Assembly (NCBI GenBank): GCA_017559905.1
Contig: JAFYQF010000015.1
Location: 124,001-188,000, forward strand
Direction: 5' to 3'
DNA length: 64,000 nucleotides
Source of the DNA: a bacterium
Lineage (GTDB): Bacteria; Cyanobacteriota; Vampirovibrionia; Gastranaerophilales; Gastranaerophilaceae
Made by a program: the position numbers and the translations under genes. Shown one piece after another: positions 1 through 7,386 of the stretch. Under the pieces are notes generated by a model that saw only the letters and a program-made list of their open reading frames with translations, ran no database searches and was not told the DNA's origin. The stretch's first letter is position 1, and every line of letters begins with the position of its first letter.

Positions 1-1367
1 GCAGAAGCAATTCTGTGTTGAATATTTATGCCTTCTTTGATTTCAACCGCATCAACCCCCAACTGCTCTAATGTTTTCATTGCAAGGCAAGTTGGCTCTG
101 ATGTTAGCGCTAGTAACATATGCTCGGATTCTATACGTGTTTTGTTTTCGTTTTTTGCAAGTTCCCAAGCTTTTTCTAAAACTCTTTTTGCACGTTTTGT
201 AAAAACAATTTCTTTATCGAAATATTCGTTTCCAAATCCTATAATTTGCTCAACTTCTTTGCGTGCATCTTTTATATTGATTTCCAGTTCATTCAATACT
301 TGAGCCCCAAGTCCTTGAGCTTCTCCGATAATGCCAAGTAAAAACATTTCTGTACCGACAATATTTCTGCCAAGCCTTCTTGCTTCTTCTTTTGCTAGTC
401 GCAATATTGTCAAAGTTTCTGGCATTTGCTTTTCGATAGGCTTGATAATTGAGTGTGCAACATCATCGTCGTTAATTTTCAATTCTTTAAGAATATCGTA
501 TGCAATGCCTTTTTTTGCTTTAAGTACTCCTAACACAATATGTTCAGGTAATACGACTGAAGAACCAAGTTCTTTTGCTGTTTGAAGCGCCAAATTCATT
601 GTTCTAAAAGCATTTGGTGTGAAAATTATTTGGCGGTTTTCGTATTCAGCTTGTCTCGATTGGATGCCTGAAAGTTTTTCTTCAAATTTGTCGGCTGTAA
701 TTCCGTAATCTGATAAAATTTGCGATAGTTGAGAGTTTTTGTCTTCTAAAATAGAAGAAATTATTTGCTCTGTGCCTAAAATTTCGTAATTTGATGCTGA
801 TAATTTAGCGACAGCACGTTCAAAAACTTTGATGGATTCTTCGCTATCGAAAATTGCATCAGTTTTTGCTGAATTGTTTGGTTCTATTTCTTTGTTGTCG
901 TCAACTTCAGGGTGATATAACCCTTTTGACTTTCTTTGTACTAACTTTTCAAGAAGAATTTTTGATTTTACAACATCAAAACCTAATTTCTCTAAGATTC
1001 TAACATTGTTCGATTTTCTATCGTTTACGACAGAAAGGAATAAATGTTCGTACAGAATTGTCTGGTTGCCAGATTTGTTAGCCAAATCAAGTGCATTCTT
1101 AAGCAACTCTTTCAAGTGAAGACTGAACACAGGCGTTTTATCAGTGCTGATATTTTTGTTAATATTCAGACTTTCTTTTATTTCTGCTAATAAGTCGTCG
1201 TATTCAATATTGTAGCTTTTGAATATCTTTTGCGGAACACCTTTTGCCTCTATAAATAATGCTAATAACAGGTGCTCTGAAACTATATTCGCAGAATGCA
1301 TTTCATTCGCACATTTTTGCGCTGTACTAACTACATTTATTGCCTTTTCCGTAAACTTTTCTAACAA
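1..1367 (-). CDS. clpC: ClpC-like protein, N-terminal part with three tandem Clp_N modules (runs off the left edge)
   Basis: I translated the minus strand by hand from a TTG start at 1367, which follows a GAGG ribosome site by 8 bases. The start aligns with the conserved ClpC beginning (M-F/L-E-R/K-F-T-E-K-A). About 455 codons are visible with no stop. They contain not one but three Clp_N-type double repeats, roughly residues 1-145, 178-310 and 311 onward. The third is the most ClpC-like (AKEEARRLG, then GTE-x-x-LLGIIGE). Family knowledge: Clp_N domains bind substrates and adaptors for a AAA+ unfoldase that feeds ClpP. The AAA+ modules are not in the window, so a non-ATPase Clp_N protein cannot be excluded. 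It is the last visible gene of a minus-strand operon, 27 bases after the DUF1292 gene. Confidence 0.85.
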   Translation of the reverse strand, partial: MLEKFTEKAINVVSTAQKCANEMHSANIVSEHLLLALFIEAKGVPQKIFKSYNIEYDDLLAEIKESLNINKNISTDKTPVFSLHLKELLKNALDLANKSGNQTILYEHLFLSVVNDRKSNNVRILEKLGFDVVKSKILLEKLVQRKSKGLYHPEVDDNKEIEPNNSAKTDAIFDSEESIKVFERAVAKLSASNYEILGTEQIISSILEDKNSQLSQILSDYGITADKFEEKLSGIQSRQAEYENRQIIFTPNAFRTMNLALQTAKELGSSVVLPEHIVLGVLKAKKGIAYDILKELKINDDDVAHSIIKPIEKQMPETLTILRLAKEEARRLGRNIVGTEMFLLGIIGEAQGLGAQVLNELEINIKDARKEVEQIIGFGNEYFDKEIVFTKRAKRVLEKAWELAKNENKTRIESEHMLLALTSEPTCLAMKTLEQLGVDAVEIKEGINIQHRIAS

Positions 1368-1393
1368 AATTTCTTCCTCTTTGTTTGTGAATA

Positions 1394-1687
1394 CTAAACT
1401 GTTAAACCGTCATCTTCGTCTTCATCTTCTTCTAAAGATTGGATGTAAGCTTCAACTTTATCGAATTCTTCATCATCTTCGATAGTTTCGAATAGATAGT
1501 CTTCACCATCTTTAGTTAATCTCATAAGAACGATTTCACCATCTTCACTGTTTTCTTCTTCAGCTTCAGCAGGAAGTAATAGTGCGTATTCTTTGCCTTC
1601 AACTTCTACGATGTCATAAAGTTCAAAGTTGATTACGTTCCCGTCTTCGTCAACTGTTTCAATTAATTGTCTTTCTTCGTTTTCCAT
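1394..1687 (-). CDS. DUF1292 family protein (YrzB-like)
   Basis: A 97-residue, very acidic protein. The pattern D-E-D-G-N, a beta-rich core with V-E-V-E-G-K-E-Y-A-L-L-L-P and a C-terminal run of Asp and Glu is typical of DUF1292. In Firmicutes this family sits beside ruvX (yrrK-yrzB), as it does here, 23 bases downstream of ruvX. Its function is unknown. The ribosome site AAGGAG precedes the ATG. The acidic C-terminus (EEDEDEDDG) could mimic nucleic acid or contact a Clp partner, but that is speculation. Confidence 0.85.
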   Translation of the reverse strand: MENEERQLIETVDEDGNVINFELYDIVEVEGKEYALLLPAEAEEENSEDGEIVLMRLTKDGEDYLFETIEDDEEFDKVEAYIQSLEEDEDEDDGLTV

Positions 1688-1710
1688 TGTTTTCTCCTTT
1701 ATGTTTTTGT

Positions 1711-2115
1711 TTATCTTTTACGACTAAGGTATTGTTCCAGTATAATACAAGCACTCTCAATATCAACCAAACCTTTGTTTTTTTTGAAATCAATTTTCTT
1801 ATTTCGTAAATTTTCTTCTGCCGTGTCAGAGGTTAATCTTTCATCTTCAAAAATTATTTCAAATCCTTGAATTTTTGATGCAAAGGTTTTGCAGTCTTCA
1901 GCTTGAGAGCCTTGAGTGCCATCCATGTTGTATGGAACTCCTACAACGATTTTTTCTACACGATTTTCTTTTGCTATTTTTATTATTTCTTCTATAGCTT
2001 TTTCTTCTGGTTGACGTTGAATGCAAGAATGCCCGTTTGCAAGCATTAAAAGAAAGTCGCTTAAGGCAACTCCAATTCTTTTTGTACCTACATCTAACGC
2101 CATAACTTTATACAT
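1711..2115 (-). CDS. ruvX: Putative pre-16S rRNA nuclease / Holliday junction resolvase RuvX (YqgF)
   Basis: 134 residues, the normal length for RuvX. Visible motifs are the N-terminal D-V-G-x-K-R-I-G-V-A-x-S-D, G-V-P-x-x-M-D-G-x-x-G near residue 58, D-E-R-L-T-S near 92 and the C-terminal D-x-x-x-A/S acidic site. The family has an RNase H fold; it was named as a Holliday junction resolvase homologue and acts in maturation of the 16S rRNA 5' end. The start overlaps the stop of the upstream 533-codon gene by 8 bases, so translational coupling is likely. Confidence 0.93.
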   Translation of the reverse strand: MYKVMALDVGTKRIGVALSDFLLMLANGHSCIQRQPEEKAIEEIIKIAKENRVEKIVVGVPYNMDGTQGSQAEDCKTFASKIQGFEIIFEDERLTSDTAEENLRNKKIDFKKNKGLVDIESACIILEQYLSRKR

Positions 2116-3709
2116 TTTGCACCCACCTGTTTTCGATTAGTTTGATAATGTAATCAAGTTCATTCAAGCTGAATTTCCCGTTATTTAGTTCAGTGTTGAA
2201 TTTTAGTGCAAAATAGTATTCATATATGCTTCTTTTCAAAATGTTTTTGAAAAATTCTTGTTTCATATCTTCGTTGTTATAAAGTGCAAAAATAAGTTCA
2301 GCTTCTTGTTTTCTATCTGTTAAAAGTTTTAGATATGCACACATAATAAGTCTTTCACTCCAAATTTTATATTCTTCTTCATAAAATATTGTGTGCAAGT
2401 TATCTTCAACAACTTTGTCAAAATCAAGTTTGTATTCTTGTTTGAGAAGTTTTGAATTTAGTGAATTGAACATATTTTCGGTTTCGTCGCTATAGTTGTA
2501 ATCCAAAAACCAATGTTGGGTGAACTCGTCATTTGTTAATGTTTCAAGTTCTTTGGTTGTTAGTTCAATATTTTTGATATTTTTAGTAACGTTCTGTTTT
2601 AAATCTGTATCGTCAGGTTCGATATCTGCTAATAAGTTTTTCCAGCAAATATATTCATAAGGGAATTTGTCTGACAATCTTTCAGCATTAATTAAAATAG
2701 CCTTCAGAGCTTCTGGTGAAATCTTTAAAACAGGTTCATCCTGATAAAATCTTTCAATAATTTTGTCGCATTCGAATTTCGAAATATCGTTAAATCCGAA
2801 ACAATCTTTAATTCCGTTGTAATCATCAATTACTACCGCAACAAATTGTATTCTTTCGTTATCTTTTTCTCTTGTGAATATAAGAGCTTGATTTCCGTGT
2901 CCGTCAGGATATGTTAGACAAAATACGTAGGGTTTAGTGTCTGATAGCAATTTTTTATAAAACTCGTGGGTGTTATCTTCTCTAATCCCTGCAAGTTTTA
3001 GTTTTGAAAGATTTCTCTTTATTGCGGGTTGAATATCTTCTTTTGCATATTTTATAGATGCATCTAGTGCGTGATATGCTAGTTGTGAACGACTGTCGCC
3101 TAATAGTTCTAGTGCAGTTTTGCCTTCTTCAGAATAAGGGTTAGCCAAAAATACTGGCGCTAAAATGTTTGCAAGGGCATCTTCTGTGTAGTCGTTGCCT
3201 AATGATTTTAGCAATGTTATTTTATCATTAGGGTTAAGTGAGTTTACAAAATCTAAAAAATCTATCTGAACTTCAGGGTTAATAATTGCGTTTGCAAGTA
3301 ATAATTGAGTGTCATGATCAATCAGTTCTTCTTCGTTTTGTAAAAATTGCCCGCATTCATCGTAAGAAAGATTTGAATCTAAATCTCTTAAAAAATTAAG
3401 TGCAACAATTTTTGTTTCGTTTGAAACGTGATTGTTTTTTAGTAAATTCCAAAGGTGTGCTGTTAACTCCTCTTTTGGCGCAAATCTTTCTAATAAAATT
3501 CTTAAAATGTATTCATTTGAGTTGTTTGCGTTGTAAAGCTCTTTGTAAAGAATTTTTGTTATAGTTTTTTTGTCAATTTGCGCATCAAGCACTTCAACAT
3601 TAAGGTTTTTCAAATCAGCAATATCTTTTAGGTCGCTGAATCTTTTAATAATGTTTAGAATTAATGTCTTGAGTTCAAATGGATTTAATTGTTTTCCAAT
3701 GTCTGTCAT
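2108..3709 (-). CDS. Uncharacterised helical (HEAT-like) protein in the clp-ruvX operon
   Basis: 533 residues, not recognised. Residues 1-250 are a succession of leucine-rich amphipathic helices that resemble HEAT or ARM repeats. Around 262-345 there is a more beta-like module containing Y-P-D-G-H-G-N-Q-A and D-D-Y-N-G-I-K-D-C-F-G. The C-terminal third is again helical and acidic. There is no signal peptide or membrane segment, so it should be cytoplasmic. It overlaps the zinc-finger gene upstream by 4 bases and ruvX downstream by 8 bases, which ties its expression to both. A scaffold or adaptor role would suit helical repeats, but no function can be assigned from sequence. Confidence 0.8.
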   Translation of the reverse strand: MTDIGKQLNPFELKTLILNIIKRFSDLKDIADLKNLNVEVLDAQIDKKTITKILYKELYNANNSNEYILRILLERFAPKEELTAHLWNLLKNNHVSNETKIVALNFLRDLDSNLSYDECGQFLQNEEELIDHDTQLLLANAIINPEVQIDFLDFVNSLNPNDKITLLKSLGNDYTEDALANILAPVFLANPYSEEGKTALELLGDSRSQLAYHALDASIKYAKEDIQPAIKRNLSKLKLAGIREDNTHEFYKKLLSDTKPYVFCLTYPDGHGNQALIFTREKDNERIQFVAVVIDDYNGIKDCFGFNDISKFECDKIIERFYQDEPVLKISPEALKAILINAERLSDKFPYEYICWKNLLADIEPDDTDLKQNVTKNIKNIELTTKELETLTNDEFTQHWFLDYNYSDETENMFNSLNSKLLKQEYKLDFDKVVEDNLHTIFYEEEYKIWSERLIMCAYLKLLTDRKQEAELIFALYNNEDMKQEFFKNILKRSIYEYYFALKFNTELNNGKFSLNELDYIIKLIENRWVQNV

Positions 3710-3984
3710 CTTCTAGCTTTCCCCCAGAATGCATCAAGTATCTGTTGTGCATCTGCTGATGGCATTCTGTCATTAAGTATTAAGTATTGTACAGCTATCA
3801 TTGCGCATTCTGAACAAATGTTAACGCCTGGACCTTTTACCATTTTTAATACTTGGGTATTTGGTCTTCCGCAGAAACTACAGTAAACAGCTTCGAAATC
3901 TTTAGAATTGTCTTTGCTGTCTTCTTTTGATTTTTGTGAATGTTCGCGTTTTCCGCCTAATTTGATTACTTTTTCTTCAGACAT
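3706..3984 (-). CDS. Stand-alone ClpX-type zinc-binding domain protein
   Basis: 92 residues. Residues 32-70 match the ClpX N-terminal zinc-binding domain: C-S-F-C-G-R-P, then a V-x-x-M-V-x-G-P-G-V stretch, then I-C-S-E-C, giving a C4 zinc site. Authentic ClpX is about 420 residues with a AAA+ module; here the chain ends about 25 residues after the zinc domain. A lysine-rich leader precedes the domain. The ribosome site AGGAGA lies 7 bases before the ATG. It is the first gene of the operon that leads to the ClpC-like gene. In ClpX this domain dimerises and binds adaptors and substrates; an adaptor role here is an inference. Confidence 0.85.
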   Translation of the reverse strand: MSEEKVIKLGGKREHSQKSKEDSKDNSKDFEAVYCSFCGRPNTQVLKMVKGPGVNICSECAMIAVQYLILNDRMPSADAQQILDAFWGKARR

Positions 3985-4102
3985 TGTTTGTCTCCTGTGT
4001 TTGTCGAAACATGTTTATTTTGAGATAAACCATTACCAACTAAAATAGTTTACATGGACGGTTTATATTTTATATGTTAATTGTAACTTAAATTTATAAA
4101 AT

Positions 4103-4131
4103 TTGCCAAATATTTATGGTTAATTTATAAT
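4103..4131 (+). promoter_or_regulatory. Sigma-70 type promoter for the TPR lipoprotein-lgt unit
   Basis: TTGCCA at 4103-4108, a 17-base spacer and a consensus TATAAT at 4126-4131, about 38 bases upstream of the ATG at 4170. The region between 3985 and 4169 is AT-rich and must also hold the divergent promoter of the zinc-finger operon, which I could not place with confidence. Confidence 0.7.
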
Positions 4132-4169
4132 TACATTTACAACAGTTAATATAAGAGGACAAAGAGCAG

Positions 4170-4769
4170 ATGAAAAAAGCACTATTATTGGTTAGTGTAT
4201 TATTTATTTCAGTCGTTTCAACGGCATGTATTAACAAGTTTGCAGTTCAGGAACTTAACAATAAAGCTAAATCATATATTGAACAGGGTGATTACCAAAA
4301 CGCTATAGAACGTTTGAAGTCTAGCGTTGATTTGGATGAAACTGTTTTTGAAACACATTACAATCTAGCCGTAGCTTATACTCAAGCTGAAGACTACGAA
4401 AAAGCTATTACTTCATATAAAAAGGCGATTGAGCTTAAACCAGATTTTGCAGATGCTTATTATTCTTTAGCAGTTGCTCAAGAAAATTGCGCTGCTGATT
4501 TGGCTAAAGGTAGATTGAAAGTTAATGGAGATCTTACAATTGTAAAAGTTTCAGATGAAGAATTGTCTAAAATGGACAAATTGTCTTATAACGAACAAAC
4601 TGAATCTACGATTGTAGCTTTAATGGCTGATTCTGTTAAAAATTATAATTTATACCTTGAAAAAGGTCAGAATGTTTCTGATAAAGACGAAGTTAGTGAA
4701 AAAATTAAGTCATTAATTGAAGAAACCGAGTCTGGTAAATATTTACAAACTGATAAAGTTGTGAGATAG
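4170..4769 (+). CDS. TPR-repeat lipoprotein
   Basis: 199 residues. The N-terminus is a lipoprotein signal: M-K-K, a hydrophobic stretch and the lipobox V-S-T-A-C with Cys at about residue 20. Two clear TPR units follow (N-x-A-x-x-Y-I-E-Q-G-D-Y-x-x-A, then Y-x-L-A-x-A-Y near 65-110), then a helical tail. It should be a membrane-anchored scaffold outside the inner membrane. It is 3 bases from lgt, the enzyme that lipidates such proteins, which suggests a shared transcript. The ribosome site AGAGGA lies 12 bases before the ATG. The specific partner is unknown. Confidence 0.85.
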   Translation: MKKALLLVSVLFISVVSTACINKFAVQELNNKAKSYIEQGDYQNAIERLKSSVDLDETVFETHYNLAVAYTQAEDYEKAITSYKKAIELKPDFADAYYSLAVAQENCAADLAKGRLKVNGDLTIVKVSDEELSKMDKLSYNEQTESTIVALMADSVKNYNLYLEKGQNVSDKDEVSEKIKSLIEETESGKYLQTDKVVR

Positions 4770-4772
4770 CTT

Positions 4773-5573
4773 ATGATTTTTGCTTCACCTGGAGATGTCG
4801 CATTTAATGTGTTTGGATTTCCAGTGTATTATTATGGTATTATTCTAGCTGTTTCGTGCCTTTTAGCAGTGGTTGTTGCTAGATATTTGTATCAGTTTAT
4901 ATATTCTGATAATAAGGCTCAAAAGTTATGGGATGTTGCGCCGTTTGTTGTTATTCTAGGGATTTTGGGTGCAAGATTATATTATTGCCTTTTGAATGTT
5001 GGAGATTATATAGCTAATCCACTTGGTATTTTTATGATTAGAGAAGGTGGATTATCTATTCATGGCGGTATTATTGCAGGTGTTTTAGGGTTGTATATAG
5101 CTTCAAAAAGATATGAGATACCTTTTTTGCGTTTATTAGATGTGTTTTCTGTTGGGACTATTCTTGCACAGAGTTTAGGCCGTTGGGGAAATTTTTTCAA
5201 TAATGAAGCTTTTGGTATCCCTACTGATGGTTGGTTAAAGTTGTATATTCCCGAAGCTTCAAGACCTGAATATTTTGCGAAGTTTGAATATTTTCATCCA
5301 ACTTTTTTGTATGAAAGTGTTTTGAATTTTTTACTATTTGTTATTTTGATTTTTGTTATAAAAAGATTTGGCGTAAAATTTGAGGGGCTAACTTTCGGGT
5401 TATATTTGGCTTTGTATTCTTTAATAAGATTTTTTATTGAGGGTATAAGATTGGATAGCGCATTGAATGTTGGCGATTTTCATATAGCACAGATTATTTC
5501 TGTGTTGATATTCGTGGTTTCGTTGCTTTTTCTAGTGTGTTTGTTGGTTAAATCAAGAAATCTTTCAGATTGA
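4773..5573 (+). CDS. lgt: Prolipoprotein diacylglyceryl transferase
   Basis: 266 residues, the usual Lgt length. It moves the diacylglyceryl group of phosphatidylglycerol onto the lipobox Cys of prolipoproteins in the inner membrane. About seven hydrophobic segments are visible. Family signatures are G-G-L-S-I-H-G-G near residue 90 and G-R-W-G-N-F-F-N-N-E near 135 (family form G-R-x-G-N-F-x-N), plus L-I-R-F-F-I-E-G-I-R towards the C-terminus, which carries a conserved Arg. Only a weak ribosome site precedes the ATG, which lies 3 bases after the upstream stop, so translation probably follows from the lipoprotein gene. Confidence 0.96.
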   Translation: MIFASPGDVAFNVFGFPVYYYGIILAVSCLLAVVVARYLYQFIYSDNKAQKLWDVAPFVVILGILGARLYYCLLNVGDYIANPLGIFMIREGGLSIHGGIIAGVLGLYIASKRYEIPFLRLLDVFSVGTILAQSLGRWGNFFNNEAFGIPTDGWLKLYIPEASRPEYFAKFEYFHPTFLYESVLNFLLFVILIFVIKRFGVKFEGLTFGLYLALYSLIRFFIEGIRLDSALNVGDFHIAQIISVLIFVVSLLFLVCLLVKSRNLSD

Positions 5574-5597
5574 TTTTTGGCGGTTTTGTTTTATAAT
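5570..5597 (+). promoter_or_regulatory. Promoter placing the start site at or beside the MFS start codon
   Basis: TTGATT at 5570-5575 overlaps the lgt stop codon. A 16-base spacer leads to TATAAT at 5592-5597. Only seven bases separate the -10 element from the ATG at 5605, so transcription would begin at about the start codon and give a leaderless mRNA. No Shine-Dalgarno sequence is present there. Confidence 0.6.
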
Positions 5598-5604
5598 TCT
5601 GCTT

Positions 5605-6777
5605 ATGAAAGACGCCGAAATGAAAAAGAACCCCATATTGTGGCTTGACGGTGCACATTTTATTAATGATGTGTATACTGGTATGCTTAACCCTATAATG
5701 CCGTTTATTGCTACAAAATTGTCAATATCGATGGCTTTTGCTACGATAATATTAAGTTTGTCACATATATGCGCCTCACTTCTTCAACCGTTGTTTGGTT
5801 TTTGGGCAGACAACATTGTAAAGAGAATTTTTATATTTTGGGGGTTAATATTTACTTCGATTTTTATATCAATTGCGCCTGCTTCAAATGAGATATTTAT
5901 ACTCATATTGTGTGTTATTCTTGGTAGTTTAGGTTCTAGTTTTTTTCACCCGCAGGCGTTAGGGTTAGTTGTTCGATTTGCAGAGAATGACGTTGCTAAA
6001 ACTATGGGAATATTCATTGCGTTAGGTTCTATAGGTTTTTCTATAGGCCCATTAATGTCAGCGGCTGTGGCCCAATACTGGGGACTTTCTCAAATGCCGG
6101 TTTTGTGTTTGCCAGGTTTGGCAGTTGCTTTATTGATGTTTAAATTTGTTCCTAAAATTAGAGTTTCTGAAAATGATAAGTCTGATTTGAAATTTATGGC
6201 TGCCTTAACTGATATTTGTAAAAATAGGAAGTTAAGACTTTTAATTGTAATGGCAATGTTGAAAACTTTGATTTCTACCTCGTGTTTGATATTGTTACCT
6301 TTCTTGTGGCAAGGTCTCGGATATGAACCTTTTTATATTGGCTGTATTTTGTTCGCTTTTATTTTTGCTGGTGGAATTGGGTCTTTTTTAAGCAGATCTT
6401 TAGAGAAGAAATTAGGAACTCAAAATGTGTTTTATATTTCAATGATTTCAACTTTACCATTAATGTTTTTGTTTGCTTTGACATATAAAAATTTGCCTGT
6501 AATGTCTGAAATTATATTCGTTCTTATTGGATTTCTTACTATGCTTGCACAACCTGTTATGATGGTTATGGCACAGAGTGTTTTGCCTCAATATAAAAGC
6601 ATTATGGGTGGATTCATAAATGGTTTTTCTTGGGGTGTTGTTGCTATTTTGATGTCAGTAATTGGTTTTGTTGCGCAGGCAAAAGGTATTGTTCCAGTAT
6701 TGTTGGTTATTTCTGTTATACCAGCAGTATTGTCGTTCTTTGTAATAAAACACCTATTCAAGAAAGTTGATGAATAG
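5605..6777 (+). CDS. MFS transporter, fosmidomycin-resistance (Fsr)-like
   Basis: 390 residues with about 12 predicted membrane spans. Signatures resemble the Fsr branch of the major facilitator superfamily: an early H-F-I-N-D, then S-L-L-Q-P-L-F-G-F-W-A-D at the loop 2-3 position, and G-S-L-G-S-S-F-F-H-P-Q-A near residue 110. It is probably a proton-driven efflux pump of the inner membrane; the substrate is unknown. An in-frame ATG at 5620 is an alternative start, but it has no ribosome site either. A terminator hairpin overlaps the 3' end of the reading frame. Confidence 0.85.
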   Translation: MKDAEMKKNPILWLDGAHFINDVYTGMLNPIMPFIATKLSISMAFATIILSLSHICASLLQPLFGFWADNIVKRIFIFWGLIFTSIFISIAPASNEIFILILCVILGSLGSSFFHPQALGLVVRFAENDVAKTMGIFIALGSIGFSIGPLMSAAVAQYWGLSQMPVLCLPGLAVALLMFKFVPKIRVSENDKSDLKFMAALTDICKNRKLRLLIVMAMLKTLISTSCLILLPFLWQGLGYEPFYIGCILFAFIFAGGIGSFLSRSLEKKLGTQNVFYISMISTLPLMFLFALTYKNLPVMSEIIFVLIGFLTMLAQPVMMVMAQSVLPQYKSIMGGFINGFSWGVVAILMSVIGFVAQAKGIVPVLLVISVIPAVLSFFVIKHLFKKVDE

Positions 6778-6799
6778 GTGCTTTATTGTTTTATTTTTT
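6751..6799 (+). terminator. Terminator overlapping the end of the MFS gene
   Basis: The arms CACCTATTC and GAATAGGTG flank a 12-base loop at 6751-6780 and are followed by a T-rich tract to 6799. The stem lies inside the last codons and the stop of the MFS gene. Confidence 0.75.
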
Positions 6800-6808
6800 T
6801 ACTAAACA

Positions 6809-7084
6809 CTACGCAAAGGTATTAAAAGAGTTTTTGATTTCCATTTCTTGATGCTTTTTAGCCCATTTTTCTTGTAGGCTTGCTAATTTGTAAAGCAAAC
6901 TGTGTGATGCCAAGTCTAAACTTAATTTTTTATCCATGGCATGTAACATTGTTAAATTGTTTTCTCCCCCAAACGTATTGTTAGAAACTGCGTTGCTCAT
7001 TTGTGAGTAACTTTGCATAATGCCAAACGCAGCATTGTTCATGCTTTTTGCCGCATTAAATCTAGCAATAGATGAAACTAACAT
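6809..7084 (-). CDS. Small lineage-specific protein of unknown function
   Basis: 91 residues, not recognised. It begins M-L-V-S-S-I and is rich in Asn, Ser, Ala and Met, with A-A-F-G at residue 18 and N-N-T-F-G-G at 36. A helical, charged C-terminal half ends in N-S-F-N-T-F-A. A good ribosome site (GAGGG) lies just before the ATG. There is no signal peptide. A short hairpin (GTGTTC, loop, GAACAT) lies in its leader at about 7103-7122. The Asn-rich N-terminus with F-G motifs resembles other unknown proteins in this window. Confidence 0.65.
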   Translation of the reverse strand: MLVSSIARFNAAKSMNNAAFGIMQSYSQMSNAVSNNTFGGENNLTMLHAMDKKLSLDLASHSLLYKLASLQEKWAKKHQEMEIKNSFNTFA

Positions 7085-7386
7085 TTACCCTCACTAACCG
7101 AATGTTCCCCCGAACACTCAAAAACCATGTCTTACCTTAATAAATATTTTATATGATTCGTTTTTATATTGCAAGTAGTTAAAAAGGATTATTTTTTATA
7201 TTAACTTTTGTAACGAAATTATTAATCACTGAAATTAGGTAAAATTTATATACTTTATATATATGTAAGACAACTTTAAATATCACGAGGATATTAAAAG
7301 AGAGATTATCCGTTTAAAAGAGAGAGAAATTCCTTCCTTCCTAAAAAGAATTTGCCCCTATATAAAATATAGGGGCTTTTTTTTTA
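7085..7386. other. Intergenic region with a probable untranslated plus-strand transcript
   Basis: 302 bases between two minus-strand genes. The left part is the leader and promoter zone of the small gene ending at 6809. The right part, 7246-7385 on the plus strand, has a promoter-like AT element (7246-7264), a purine-rich segment with two AAAGAGAGA-like copies, a pyrimidine run CCTTCCTTCCT at 7332-7342 and a strong terminator. No ATG, GTG or TTG opens a usable frame there. The frame after the TAA at 7264-7266 stays open for about 35 plausible codons but lacks a standard start. Confidence 0.5.
7354..7385 (+). terminator. Rho-independent terminator with no recognised upstream gene
   Basis: The hairpin GCCCCTATA/TATAGGGGC at 7354-7376 is followed by nine T residues on the plus strand. 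The same hairpin read on the minus strand has a poor T tract, so it may serve pyk only weakly. Its strength and orientation imply plus-strand transcription of 7265-7353. Confidence 0.8.

Noticed and set aside
28-585. Two plus-strand frames of 91 and 84 codons at the left edge
   Set aside because: They are antisense shadows of the ClpC-like gene, which has clear family matches on the minus strand.
7265-7386. A coding-like plus-strand frame after the TAA at 7264-7266
   Set aside because: No ATG, GTG or TTG opens it, so I describe it only as part of a possible transcript and not as a gene.
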